NCBI GenBank assembly: GCA_910589045.1
Contig: CAJUSH010000022.1
Location: 1-51,480 of the forward strand
DNA: 51,480 nucleotides
DNA from: an uncultured Eubacterium sp.
GTDB taxonomy: Bacteria; Bacillota_A; Clostridia; Lachnospirales; Lachnospiraceae
Direction of reading: 5' to 3'
Shown here: positions 24,349-32,957 of the stretch, piece after piece
How the letters are laid out: every line of letters begins with the position of its first letter
How positions within the stretch are numbered: the first letter of the stretch is position 1
Position numbers and translations under genes: made by a program
Notes under the pieces: generated by a model
The model's input: only the letters and a program-made list of their open reading frames with translations
Database searches by the model: none
What the model was told of the DNA's origin: nothing

Positions 24349-25700
24349 ACATATACCCCATTACTTTCTATCACTACCTCCAGCCCGTCCGACGCGAGCT
24401 GCCGGAAAAAAGCGCGCTGCACATGCGCCTCCGCCAGCATGGAGCTGAAGGTGACCGCGAGCGTATCCCGGTAGGAGCAGACCGTCGCCTTCAGCAGCTG
24501 TCCCTTGCTCATAGCCAGAAATGCATGGAACATATGCACGTACGGCTCATACTCCGGCAAAAGCTTCACGTTCCCGATATTCGTCATGGTCGTGGTGTTT
24601 GCCAGCGCCGAGCGCGTATAGACCAGCCGGATCGCGATATTTTTAAGAAAGAGCGGCACCGACCGCGCAAACAGATTTTGCTGGTTGGAAACATTGTAGG
24701 AAAAAAGCTCCTCTAAGTGCTCCTTGTTGATCTGCGCGCGCAGGCTCTCCTTCACCCGCTCCACGACCTGCTCATAGCTCATATTTTCCTCATCGGGAAC
24801 CAGCTCCGCGGACACCATGGCAAAAAAATTTTTCGTCGTCACCGAATCAAAAAAGGGGCGCAGGTTCACCGGCACCGCGGCGCGGATCGCCCGGTCATTT
24901 GTCATGCCGTGCAGGCACTCCCTGTAAATGCTCCACACGTAAGTCGCCACCAGATATTCGTTGATGCTGAGCCCTCTTCGGTGGCACACCTCCTTTAGCG
25001 CCGGAATGCTCACGAAGCCGTGGATGACGCCGAGCTCCTCCGGGTTCAGACGCTCGCCGGAAATCTCGTATGCCTTTTTGGACTGATAGCCCTTCTTCGC
25101 GCTCCTTCGATAATTGCGCAGAAAGCTGTCCTCACGGTTTAAGGAGGTATCCGTGCTCAGCCTGTCCCCGTCCATCTCCCGCAGCAGCGGATGTGCCAGG
25201 CGCAGATACTGATACGTCAGCTCCTTTAAAAAATTGATGCCGCCCATCCCGTCCGTCAGCACATGAAAAACCTCCAGATTGATCCGTTTTTTGTAATAGG
25301 AAACGCGAAAGAGATAGGCATGATTTTTATTCGGAAGAATGTAGCGGCACGGATAGGCGTGCTCCTCCTTCACCGCAGGCGCCCGGTTTCCGTTTTCCTC
25401 AAAATAATACCAGAAAAACCCGGTGCGCATCCGCACGTTAAATAAATCGAACTTTGGAAGCACGATATCAAGCGCCTCCTGCAGCTTTTCACCGTCAACC
25501 TCCTCGTTCAGCTCTGCGGCGATCCGGTAGGTGTTCGTCATGCTCTCCCCCGCAATCACCGGAAAAAGATGTGCCGTGTTGTCCAGCTTATCCCAGCGCA
25601 GAGTCTGCTCCCGCCGCCTTGACTGACGGGGCGCCTCCTTTTTCACATTTGCTGTCGCAAGTTTCTGTTTTTTGTTTTTCGATTTTTTGGTTTTGCTCAT
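24345..25700 (-). CDS. Condensation-fold acyltransferase (alcohol acetyltransferase-like)
   Basis: Seen: 451 residues with the HxxxDG-type active site VLTDGMGG in VFHVLTDGMGG, and a later NLRPFFDS stretch where the family has its second conserved region. It belongs to the fold of chloramphenicol acetyltransferase, NRPS condensation domains and wax/alcohol acyltransferases, which move an acyl group from CoA or a carrier. The N-terminal 30 residues are Lys/Arg-rich (KKSKNKKQK). There is no Shine-Dalgarno sequence before the ATG; instead a -10-like TACAAT ends 8 nt upstream, so the mRNA may be leaderless. First gene of the coupled run down to clpX. Substrate unknown. Confidence 0.78.
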   Translation of the reverse strand: MSKTKKSKNKKQKLATANVKKEAPRQSRRREQTLRWDKLDNTAHLFPVIAGESMTNTYRIAAELNEEVDGEKLQEALDIVLPKFDLFNVRMRTGFFWYYFEENGNRAPAVKEEHAYPCRYILPNKNHAYLFRVSYYKKRINLEVFHVLTDGMGGINFLKELTYQYLRLAHPLLREMDGDRLSTDTSLNREDSFLRNYRRSAKKGYQSKKAYEISGERLNPEELGVIHGFVSIPALKEVCHRRGLSINEYLVATYVWSIYRECLHGMTNDRAIRAAVPVNLRPFFDSVTTKNFFAMVSAELVPDEENMSYEQVVERVKESLRAQINKEHLEELFSYNVSNQQNLFARSVPLFLKNIAIRLVYTRSALANTTTMTNIGNVKLLPEYEPYVHMFHAFLAMSKGQLLKATVCSYRDTLAVTFSSMLAEAHVQRAFFRQLASDGLEVVIESNGVYV

Positions 25701-25708
25701 ATTGGATT

Positions 25709-25714
25709 ATTGTA
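25709..25714 (-). promoter_or_regulatory. -10 element immediately before the acyltransferase start
   Basis: TACAAT on the minus strand lies 8 nt before the ATG at 25700. No convincing -35 sequence and no ribosome site is seen between 25701 and 25809. If used, transcription would begin at or within 2 nt of the start codon. Confidence 0.4.
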
Positions 25715-25809
25715 ACATATATTTAGTGACATTCCACGAATTTTTTAAGAAAGTTCAAAGATTTTATATCACGGACTTTGCCGCAGGTGCAAAGTCCGGA
25801 TGAATGCTG

Positions 25810-26247
25810 TTACGAAATTTTTCTGACCGGTATGCCGTTTCTGCTGAAAAGCTCCTCCGTTGCGGCCAGCGCGGCCAAAACAAACTCCCGTGCCGCCGGC
25901 GTATCCTTCTCGTACTTTGTCCGCTCGCCCCACATGGTCAGCGCACCCGCGAGCATGTCAAGCTCCTCCGGTATGACAAGCGCGGTGCCGTCCTCAAGAA
26001 GCTCAAGCAGCAGCCCGATATCGCTCAGCGTCGGAACCTTGCCGCTGTCCATCTCCAGGAAATGCCTGGTGAACACCTCCACCGCCTGCGCCAGATGAAA
26101 GCCCACCATGTTGATTGCCAGATCGTCCACCCCGTCCAGCCGCTCCAGAAAATACTGTGCCGTCTCCAGATGGAATTTCGCCTTTTCAAGTGATACCTCG
26201 CCCATGCCCTGCCCGCCTTTCTGTAAATGCTCCTGTACATGCTCCAT
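25810..26247 (-). CDS. HEPN domain protein
   Basis: Seen: 145 residues, all helical. EKAKFHLETAQYFLERL, HLAQAVEVFTRHFLE, a DIGLLLELLEDG stretch and WGERTKYEKD follow the order of HEPN domains (AxxxLExA, HAxQAxEKxxKA, hdlxxLL, R-Y). No obvious Rx4-6H RNase motif, so it may not be a nuclease. HEPN proteins often pair with an MNT nucleotidyltransferase as toxin-antitoxin; none is adjacent. The start is uncertain: ATG 26247 has no ribosome site, and ATG 26205 follows GGCGGGCAGGGC. It sits downstream of an ABC transporter operon, with a 67-nt gap. Confidence 0.7.
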   Translation of the reverse strand: MEHVQEHLQKGGQGMGEVSLEKAKFHLETAQYFLERLDGVDDLAINMVGFHLAQAVEVFTRHFLEMDSGKVPTLSDIGLLLELLEDGTALVIPEELDMLAGALTMWGERTKYEKDTPAAREFVLAALAATEELFSRNGIPVRKIS

Positions 26248-26314
26248 GTCGGATTTTTATACGTCGAGTATAACACAGGCCCCTGCATCTTGCCAAGTGT
26301 AATCTCTGCAGGCC

Positions 26315-27460
26315 TTATACCGCCTCATGCCGCCGGAACATCTGCCACGCCAGTATGAGCGAGGGCACGCACACCGCCGCAAACATACCGGCCCGCAGCC
26401 CGACCGCCTCCGCAGAGAGCATCTCGCCCACCCCGCCGTTCATGCAGGCGTAGAGCGGCGTACACAAAATGATGTGCCAGATCTTCGTCGTCATTTCGTT
26501 GACGGGCGCCTTCGTAAGCGCCAGATAACACCAGACGCCCGCCGGCAGCACGAAAAAGAGCACCGTGACGATGAGCGCGACAAAGGGTGTATGGCACACC
26601 GCCGACGCAAACAGAGAAAATGCGGTGAGCATGAACAGCGCCGCCACGATAAATACAATCTGAAGGAGCACATACCGGTCCATCGTAATCAGGCTGACAC
26701 TGGGCGCACCGGCATCGCCCGTCTTCCATATGCCGTTCAGACCATAGAGACAGCCGCCGCCATCATAGCCGTAAAACATCCCGCACACCGCCGCCACAAA
26801 GCCGGCCAGCAGCGCGAATGCCCCCAGCGAAAACAGAACAGCCGCCACAAAGCGCGCACCGATATCCTTCTTTCTCCCGTGCACGGTCGCAAGCAGGATA
26901 TTTGCCGTCCCGGACGCGTACTCCTCCGCAAACACGGGCGTCAGCGCCGTCATCAGAAGAATGCAGCTCATAATGCCCGCGATGCCAAGCTGCACGCTGA
27001 GTATACTCCAGCCCCGGTAATAAGAAATTTCCGGCTCAACCCCCGCGTATTCACACACGCGCCCCAGCTGTGTCCCGGCAATCGGAAGTGTGCGGGAGGG
27101 CTGCTCCAGATCGCTCCAGCTGTTAATATAGCCGTCACACAGCCCGTTGCTGAAAAGCAGCCTGCTTAAAAAATTCTCCTCCTCATTAAATTTTTCCGCG
27201 TCGAAATACATAAGCCCGTATTTCTTTGCCATATCCGCCACCTTCTCGTCCGTCAGAACGCCCTCGTATTCCTCCGCCATGGCGCGGTCCTGCCGAATTG
27301 CTGCGATGCCCCGGTATTCCACGCCGTCCACAACACTGTACTCTAAAAATACGCTCCCGGTAAGAATACAGAACAGCTCGATGAGCAGCGCCGCGGCAAA
27401 ACAGATTTTCACCACCCTGCGGCTCGTAATTTTATACAGCTCGTCCCTGAGTAATCTCAT
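26315..27460 (-). CDS. ABC-2 type transporter permease
   Basis: Seen: 381 residues. RDELYKITSRRVVKICFAAA at the N-terminus is the usual start of ABC-2 permeases. One membrane helix at about 18-38, a long outer loop to about 150, then five helices (GIAGIMSCILLMTALTPVF, VAAVLFSLGAFALLAGFVAA, IVFIVAALFMLTAF, ALIVTVLFFVLPAG, FAAVCVPSLILAW). TPVFAEEYASGTANILLAT is characteristic of the class. ATG follows GGAGGGAAGAAAACC. It pairs with the ATP-binding protein 70 nt upstream. Cargo unknown; peptide or drug export, or envelope-stress relief, are usual for such sigma-linked transporters. Confidence 0.85.
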   Translation of the reverse strand: MRLLRDELYKITSRRVVKICFAAALLIELFCILTGSVFLEYSVVDGVEYRGIAAIRQDRAMAEEYEGVLTDEKVADMAKKYGLMYFDAEKFNEEENFLSRLLFSNGLCDGYINSWSDLEQPSRTLPIAGTQLGRVCEYAGVEPEISYYRGWSILSVQLGIAGIMSCILLMTALTPVFAEEYASGTANILLATVHGRKKDIGARFVAAVLFSLGAFALLAGFVAAVCGMFYGYDGGGCLYGLNGIWKTGDAGAPSVSLITMDRYVLLQIVFIVAALFMLTAFSLFASAVCHTPFVALIVTVLFFVLPAGVWCYLALTKAPVNEMTTKIWHIILCTPLYACMNGGVGEMLSAEAVGLRAGMFAAVCVPSLILAWQMFRRHEAV

Positions 27461-27530
27461 GGTTTTCTTCCCTCCGTTTCCGTGATTGATTGTTTGCAGG
27501 ATTTTTGCATGTTATGCAGTTTGCCCCGGC

Positions 27531-28274
27531 TCATTGATCGCTGAAATAATACAGATAGGCCGCCTCGAGCCTGGAAACCCCGTCGGCACCCGCCGCCGCG
27601 GCCCCTGCCCCGGCGATGATCTCCTCCACCGTTCCCGTCCGGATGATCTCACCCTGTTTCATCAGGATCAGCTCATCCGCGATAAACTCCACATCGGACA
27701 CGATATGTGTCGATAATAATACAATCCGGTTTTTGGAAAACTCGCTGATCAGATTTCGGAAGCGAATCCGTTCCTTCGGATCAAGCCCTGCCGTCGGCTC
27801 ATCCAGAATCAATATCTGCGGGTCGTTGAGCATCGCCTGCGCGATGCCGAGCCTGCGCAGCATACCGCCGGAAAAGGTTTTAATCCGCTGCCTGCGCTGC
27901 GCGCCAAGCTCCACCAGCTCTAAAAGCTCCGTGACCTTCTGCTCTTTCAGCTCCGGCGGCACCGCCTTGAGCTCCGCCAGATAGTGCAGATAGCGCTCTG
28001 CCGTCATGCCCGGATAATAGCCGAAATCCTGGGGCAGATACCCTAAAAGCCGGCGGTACGCACTGCCCATGTCGCCGATCTCCTGCCCGTTGCAGCAAAT
28101 CCGGCCCGACGTCGGCTTTAAAATACCGCAGAGCATGCGCAGCAGCGTCGTCTTTCCCGCACCGTTCGCACCCAGCAGCCCGTAAACGCCCTGACTCATG
28201 GTCAGACTCACCCCGTGCACCGCCGTCTTGCTTTTATATTGCTTTGTCAGTCGTTCCAATTCTAATCGAAGCAT
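27531..28274 (-). CDS. ABC transporter ATP-binding protein
   Basis: Seen: 247 residues with Walker A GANGAGKTT, Q-loop GYLPQDFG, signature FSGGM, Walker B ILILDEPTAGLD and the switch His in LLSTHIVSD. This is the type that serves ABC-2 permeases. ATG at 28274 lies inside the last codons of the upstream membrane-protein gene (13-nt overlap) with AAAAAAGGAG before it. It drives the permease encoded next. The operon is headed by an ECF sigma factor. Confidence 0.92.
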   Translation of the reverse strand: MLRLELERLTKQYKSKTAVHGVSLTMSQGVYGLLGANGAGKTTLLRMLCGILKPTSGRICCNGQEIGDMGSAYRRLLGYLPQDFGYYPGMTAERYLHYLAELKAVPPELKEQKVTELLELVELGAQRRQRIKTFSGGMLRRLGIAQAMLNDPQILILDEPTAGLDPKERIRFRNLISEFSKNRIVLLSTHIVSDVEFIADELILMKQGEIIRTGTVEEIIAGAGAAAAGADGVSRLEAAYLYYFSDQ

Positions 28275-29035
28275 AAAATTTCTCCTTTTTTGATTCCGTG
28301 AAATACATAGGCCAGCTCACCGCCCAGCAGCAGGGCGCAGAGCAGAAAAATGACACTGCAGGCACCGATGGAGAGCAAAAACAGCACATCCGCCATAAGG
28401 CTCACAAAGCATGCGAGCACCGAGAGCAGGAGCGCTGCCGTCATCAGCACAAAAAACTGCCCCCTGCCGCGGACCGACGCAAAGATAAAGAAGTAAACCG
28501 CGTTTGCTACCATCCACACGAGCAGGAGATATACGCCCATGGGTGCTTGCTCCGTTCCCCGCTCCCCTCTCATGAAAAGGCCAAAGACCGTCAGAGCGAA
28601 AAGCTGGCACGCCGCGCCCAAAATCAGGCGCAGGCTGACAATCTGGCCCAGATTCAAATAGCAGGCCGACGCGAGCTCCCCCATATGGTTTACCGCCGAT
28701 AGCTCCAGCGCGCCCACAAAGCAGGCCGTCGCAAGAATGATCCAGACCGCCGCCATCACAAACAGCTCCTGCACGCCCAACAGCTCTTTTTTCTGCACAT
28801 ATCCCATGAGCGAAAGCACAAGCAGCAGGCTGCCTGCATGCACACCGTACTCCCACAGGCTCATGTACCGCAGCTGCGTGCGGAGCATGGAAAACAGCCC
28901 CGGACAATACACGATCTGCTTTTCCTGCGAAAGCCGCATCAGCCGCGCCTTCCCCTCGGCCGCTGCCCCGTATCCATGCGCTTCAAACAACCGCTTATCC
29001 TCCCGGACAGCGGAACGTAACCGTTGATCCCTCAT
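28262..29035 (-). CDS. Uncharacterised multi-spanning membrane protein coupled to the ECF sigma factor
   Basis: Not recognised. Seen: 257 residues; a charged cytoplasmic N-terminus of about 65 residues (REDKRLFEAHG), then six hydrophobic helices (GVHAGSLLLVLSLMGYV, LFVMAAVWIILATACFVGAL, LLSVLACFVSLMADVLFLLS). Its ATG overlaps the sigma stop by 4 nt (ATGA) and its end overlaps the ABC ATPase start. The place directly after an ECF sigma gene is where the anti-sigma factor is normally encoded. It might be that, or a second transporter subunit; no zinc anti-sigma motif is seen. Confidence 0.7.
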   Translation of the reverse strand: MRDQRLRSAVREDKRLFEAHGYGAAAEGKARLMRLSQEKQIVYCPGLFSMLRTQLRYMSLWEYGVHAGSLLLVLSLMGYVQKKELLGVQELFVMAAVWIILATACFVGALELSAVNHMGELASACYLNLGQIVSLRLILGAACQLFALTVFGLFMRGERGTEQAPMGVYLLLVWMVANAVYFFIFASVRGRGQFFVLMTAALLLSVLACFVSLMADVLFLLSIGACSVIFLLCALLLGGELAYVFHGIKKGEILCFD

Positions 29036-29556
29036 AGCGTAATGCCCTCCTCCTCACAAAATTTTTTCAGCCGCCGCAGGCCCTGGCGGATGCGGGATTT
29101 GACCGTGGAGAGCGGCGCACCCGTGATGCGTGCAATCTCCCTGAGCCTCAGCTCCTCGTAATAGAAGAGCAAAATCGCCTCCCGCTGCTCTGCGCTGAGC
29201 TTTTGCAGCTGCATAAAAAGATCGCTCCTTAGCTCCGCCCGTGAAAAGCCCTCCTCCGTCCCGTCTGCCCGGTCCGCATCCTCCAGCGGCACCTGCACAC
29301 TCTTCCCGCGGAAATAATCCATACAGGCGTTCCGCGCCACCGCGTAGAGGTACGCCTTTAGGCTTTGGAAGCGATAGCTGTCCACATATCGGATAAATTT
29401 ACAGAAGGTCTCCTGCGTGAGATCGGCGCCGTCCTGCGCATTTCCGGTCAAATAGGTACAAAACCGGAAAATATCCCCGTAATAGCGCTCGATGACCACG
29501 TTCAGAAGCTCCTTTTTGCCTTTTTGTATCTCGTGAATGAGTATCCTGTCGTTCAA
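29032..29556 (-). CDS. ECF-family RNA polymerase sigma factor (TTG start)
   Basis: Seen: 174 residues from TTG at 29556, preceded by AAGGAGCATGGC. No ATG or GTG fits better, and the longer open frame to 29850 runs through a terminator. Sigma region 2 reads YYGDIFRFCTYLTGN, DGADLTQETFCKFI, LKAYLYAVARNACMDYFR. Region 4 reads LSAEQREAILLFYYEELRLR and APLSTVKSRIRQGLRRLKKF. Coupled to the membrane protein and ABC genes, so it probably controls that operon itself. AT-rich DNA upstream (29557-29640) overlaps the terminator of the beta-galactosidase. Confidence 0.88.
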   Translation of the reverse strand: MNDRILIHEIQKGKKELLNVVIERYYGDIFRFCTYLTGNAQDGADLTQETFCKFIRYVDSYRFQSLKAYLYAVARNACMDYFRGKSVQVPLEDADRADGTEEGFSRAELRSDLFMQLQKLSAEQREAILLFYYEELRLREIARITGAPLSTVKSRIRQGLRRLKKFCEEEGITL

Positions 29557-29632
29557 GCCATGCTCCTTCAGTTGTATGTAAAACGTTTTACTGCTTATAT
29601 AACGGAAAAAAAGAAGAAAAAGTTTTAAGAAA

Positions 29633-29697
29633 ATAAAAAAAATCAGATAAAAACGGAACCGCACCGCGGCATACCTCCTGCCTGCCGCGGTGCGGTC
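29633..29697 (-). terminator. Intrinsic terminator of the GH42 gene
   Basis: On the minus strand ACCGCACCGCGGCA pairs perfectly with TGCCGCGGTGCGGT, followed by TTTTTATC and a second T-run. It lies about 25 nt after the beta-galactosidase stop. Confidence 0.88.
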
Positions 29698-29720
29698 CTC
29701 CAAAAACGTTTCTTTTTCTA

Positions 29721-31784
29721 TTACCCTTCCATATCCGGCATCTGCCCGGTCCGGTAAATACGCACTCCGTACTTTTCCACCGTAACCTCGCCGACGGCGT
29801 GCGCACCGCTCAGAAGCTCCGTCACGGGCTTGTGCAGCCTGACGGTGCACGGCGCGGACCCATAGTTTAACACAAACAGATACCGCACATCCCCCTTCCG
29901 GCGCACCGCAAGCTCACAGCACGCGGGCAGCTCAATCAGCTCCCCGTAAGGCTCTGCCTCTCCAAGCCTGCGCAAAAAAACCTGCGCCGTATCCGGCGAA
30001 AACGCACCGCCGAAGTAGTACGCCCTCCCGGCACCGAAGGAATGGTCAATCAGCGCCGCCTCCCCGGCAAAGCAGCCGTTTTCATAGCTTGCCAGCACAC
30101 GGGCATCCCCCAGGGGACGCAGCATGTCCGTAAAGACGGCGGCTTCTATGCTCTCCCCGTCCCATTCCGCCTTGATGGGTCCCTCGTCCGGCGCCACAAG
30201 GCTGTATTCCGGGATATCGGTTCCGGTGAGCTTTGCCGCAAGTCCCGGCAGGCGGTCTCTTACGCACCTTCCGTTTGTGTCCTTATAGCCCGTGCGGCAG
30301 CCCATGACGAGCACGCCGCCCGACGCCACGTATTCCTCCAGAAGCGCCGTGCGCTCCTCCGTCAAAATCGACCCGTGGGGGTAAAACAGAAGTCGGTAGC
30401 CCTTCAGCTCCTCTGCGCTTGTCTCATCCCGCAGATAAACAAAATCCACGGGCGCATGCACAAGCTGGGCGGCGGCAAAAAGCCCCTCCCGGCTCTTTTC
30501 ATGCACCAGCTCATGCCACTTATCAAGCTCCGCATCCCAGATATTATCGTAATCCTCCACAATACCCACACGCGCCTCGTATGTGCTTCCCGCAATCTCC
30601 TGCATGCGCGAAAGCTTCTCCCCGATCTGCGTTACCTCCGTGAGCCTGCGGTTTGACCGCCCCGAATAATCCAGAATCCCGTGCCAGTACATCTCCGTCC
30701 CGACCGTAGCCGTCCGCCAGCGGAAAAAGCTGACAAAATCCGCCCCGTGGGCGATACTCTGCATCGCCCAGAGCGTCATCTGACCAGGCCTTGGCGTGGG
30801 CGCCAGCATACGTGTATTCCACCCGTTTGCTCCGGACTGCTGCTCCATAATGCCAAAGACCGGCGAAATGCTGCGGGTCAGGGACAGGTTGCGGCTCCAC
30901 CTGCGCTCGCCGAGCAGGTCATTGCCGTAATCATCCAGACAGTAGGCGAAATTCGGATAGGAATCGTAGGTCATAAAATCAAGGCTTTCGGCACACATCC
31001 GATGGCTGTCAAGGTGACCGAAAATTCCGTTTGTCGTGATAAAATCATCCGGCTTTATATAGTTCCGGATAATCTCTGCCTGCATGTTCACAAACCGGCA
31101 GGCACTGTCCGAGACAAACCGGATGTAATCCAGCACACGATGGGGATTCGTGGAATCGTTCAGCGTCGTCTGGGGCACATACACCTGGGACCACTCGGTG
31201 TACGTCTGGTTCCAGAACACCGTTCCCCACGCCTCGTTGAGTGCTTCGACGGTCCCGTATTTTTCCTTCAGAAATTCCCGGAAGGCCAGCGTATCGCTCT
31301 CGGAATAAAAATCATTCGTCTCACAGTTGATCTCGTTGTCGATCTGCCAGCCGATGATGCTTGGATGAGACGCATAATGGCTCGCGAACCGCTCGGTGAT
31401 ATTCGCGGCAAACCGCTGATAAACCGGCGAATTATAATTGTAGTGGCGTCTCGCCCCGTGGCGGTAGCGCGTCCCGTCCTTCGCCGCGTTCAAAACCTCG
31501 GGATAATTTTCCGTGAGCCACGCCGGCGGCGTTGCCGTGGGCGTACAGAAAATCACCTTCAAATCCGTGCGCGATACATGCTCCAGAAACGAATCAAAAA
31601 ATTCGTAGGTGTACTCCCCCTCCCGCGGCTCAACCTTGCTCCACGCAAACTCCGCGATGCGCAGCACCCGTATCCCCGCCTGACGCATCCGCTCCAGATC
31701 CTCGTCCCACAGCTTCTGATCCCAGTGCTCGGGATAATAGCAGACACCCATCACCAGCTCCCTGTCGTTCAAAATCGATCTCAT
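29721..31784 (-). CDS. GH42 beta-galactosidase
   Basis: Seen: 687 residues from ATG 31784, preceded by AAAGGAGTTCAGGTACG; the upstream open frame to 31832 lacks a ribosome site. VCYYPEHW, RIAEFAWSKVEPREG and TATPPAWL are GH42 signatures. Acid/base Glu151 is in GWQIDNEINC and nucleophile Glu314 in FGIMEQQSG. The TIM barrel runs to about 390, then a trimerisation (glutamine-amidotransferase-like) domain and a C-terminal beta domain. No signal peptide: cytoplasmic cleavage of beta-galactosides. Single gene with its own terminator; no sugar transporter or regulator is adjacent. Confidence 0.93.
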   Translation of the reverse strand: MRSILNDRELVMGVCYYPEHWDQKLWDEDLERMRQAGIRVLRIAEFAWSKVEPREGEYTYEFFDSFLEHVSRTDLKVIFCTPTATPPAWLTENYPEVLNAAKDGTRYRHGARRHYNYNSPVYQRFAANITERFASHYASHPSIIGWQIDNEINCETNDFYSESDTLAFREFLKEKYGTVEALNEAWGTVFWNQTYTEWSQVYVPQTTLNDSTNPHRVLDYIRFVSDSACRFVNMQAEIIRNYIKPDDFITTNGIFGHLDSHRMCAESLDFMTYDSYPNFAYCLDDYGNDLLGERRWSRNLSLTRSISPVFGIMEQQSGANGWNTRMLAPTPRPGQMTLWAMQSIAHGADFVSFFRWRTATVGTEMYWHGILDYSGRSNRRLTEVTQIGEKLSRMQEIAGSTYEARVGIVEDYDNIWDAELDKWHELVHEKSREGLFAAAQLVHAPVDFVYLRDETSAEELKGYRLLFYPHGSILTEERTALLEEYVASGGVLVMGCRTGYKDTNGRCVRDRLPGLAAKLTGTDIPEYSLVAPDEGPIKAEWDGESIEAAVFTDMLRPLGDARVLASYENGCFAGEAALIDHSFGAGRAYYFGGAFSPDTAQVFLRRLGEAEPYGELIELPACCELAVRRKGDVRYLFVLNYGSAPCTVRLHKPVTELLSGAHAVGEVTVEKYGVRIYRTGQMPDMEG

Positions 31785-31846
31785 CGTACCTGAACTCCTT
31801 TCTCCTCTTTTCCGGTATAACAGACAGCGCAAAAGGCCCCGTCCTT

Positions 31847-32857
31847 TTACTGACCCCAGTACATCCGCAGCTGACGCTCGTCGAGCTTTTCCACAAACCT
31901 CCGCTTGTACACAAGAAATTCCTCGATATCCATCAGAATGTGGTACAGCAGCGCACGGCTCTCAAATTCCTCCCGGGTTTTCGGAAGGCTCTCCTGTGTC
32001 ATCTCTGCAAAGATACTCTCCAGCTTCTTTATCTGCTCCTTCGGCACGTTTTTCTCCGTCACATAGGGGATGAGGTACAGCATGTACGCCGCAGCCACGC
32101 CCGCCTGCTTTGGCATGCTGCGGATTTTCTTCATCTCGTAGTGCAGGTTGTGCAGCACCTGGCACTGGGCATGGCGCATTTCAAAATAATCGATGTAGTA
32201 GGCAGGATGCGACTGGAAAGTATTCTCCTGATACTCGTACGCCTCCCGCACATGTCTCTCCACCCGCTCCTCCAGGGCGCAGATATCCGCCCACACGTCC
32301 CGCTGCATCGGCCGGTTGGACAAGTAGGCTGCAATCGCTTCAAAAATCTCCTGCAGGCTCTGCTCCGTGGCGCGCATATTCGCCACAAGGCTCCTTTTCG
32401 CACTGTAATTGCCATGGAACAAATTGAGCAGAAGCGCCATAAAAATTCCGATGGCCACAAGCGCCGCCTCGTTTAAAATCGACTTCCAGGAAAAATCATG
32501 GCTGATGAGCAGGTGCGCGCCCACCACCGCATTGACCGAGATCGTCGCCCGCTGCCCGATCAGCTCCGCGATCAGCACCGTGACAAACAGATAGATGCCG
32601 TACGAGACCATCGCGTTGTCAATATGGCGAAACGCCGCCCATGCAACAAAAACGGACAGGACAAAGGTCAGGCACCGGTACATTGCCAGCCTGACCGCGC
32701 CCCACTTTGTCGTCATGAGCGTCAGAAGCGCGATCGTGCCCGCCGAAATAACGTTGTCCAGGCGCAGCTCATATGCCGCCAGAATCGCAAGGCTTCCTCC
32801 CACGGCAATCTTTGCCGCAATGAGCAGGTTTTTCATCATGAACTTATATTTTTCCAT
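31847..32857 (-). CDS. Aromatic acid exporter/FUSC-type membrane protein
   Basis: Seen: 336 residues from ATG 32857, spaced 5 nt from GGAG; the reading to 32899 has no such site. Four to five hydrophobic helices at about 10-135 (LLIAAKIAVGGSLAILAAYE, FVLSVFVAWAAF, YGIYLFVTVLIAELIG, LVAIGIFMALLLNLFHGNYS) are followed by a helical cytoplasmic region rich in charge. This matches aromatic acid exporter family proteins (DUF939/ArAE_1). Proposed role is efflux of weak aromatic acids; substrate not shown. Monocistronic or paired with the nitronate monooxygenase upstream (100-nt gap). Confidence 0.82.
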   Translation of the reverse strand: MEKYKFMMKNLLIAAKIAVGGSLAILAAYELRLDNVISAGTIALLTLMTTKWGAVRLAMYRCLTFVLSVFVAWAAFRHIDNAMVSYGIYLFVTVLIAELIGQRATISVNAVVGAHLLISHDFSWKSILNEAALVAIGIFMALLLNLFHGNYSAKRSLVANMRATEQSLQEIFEAIAAYLSNRPMQRDVWADICALEERVERHVREAYEYQENTFQSHPAYYIDYFEMRHAQCQVLHNLHYEMKKIRSMPKQAGVAAAYMLYLIPYVTEKNVPKEQIKKLESIFAEMTQESLPKTREEFESRALLYHILMDIEEFLVYKRRFVEKLDERQLRMYWGQ

Positions 32858-32957
32858 AGGCTCTCCGTGTGCCGCAGCAAATATCGTCTTTCCTATCATC
32901 TTAACAGAAGCCGGGCAAAAGAGCTACCTTTTTCATCTATTCTTTTCGAATCAAACA

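Noticed and set aside
30681..31793. 370-codon plus-strand open frame
   Set aside because: It lies opposite the GH42 gene, whose catalytic motifs are clear, and its translation is His/Arg/Pro-rich without any domain. Similar antisense frames across the GC-rich half were dropped for the same reason.
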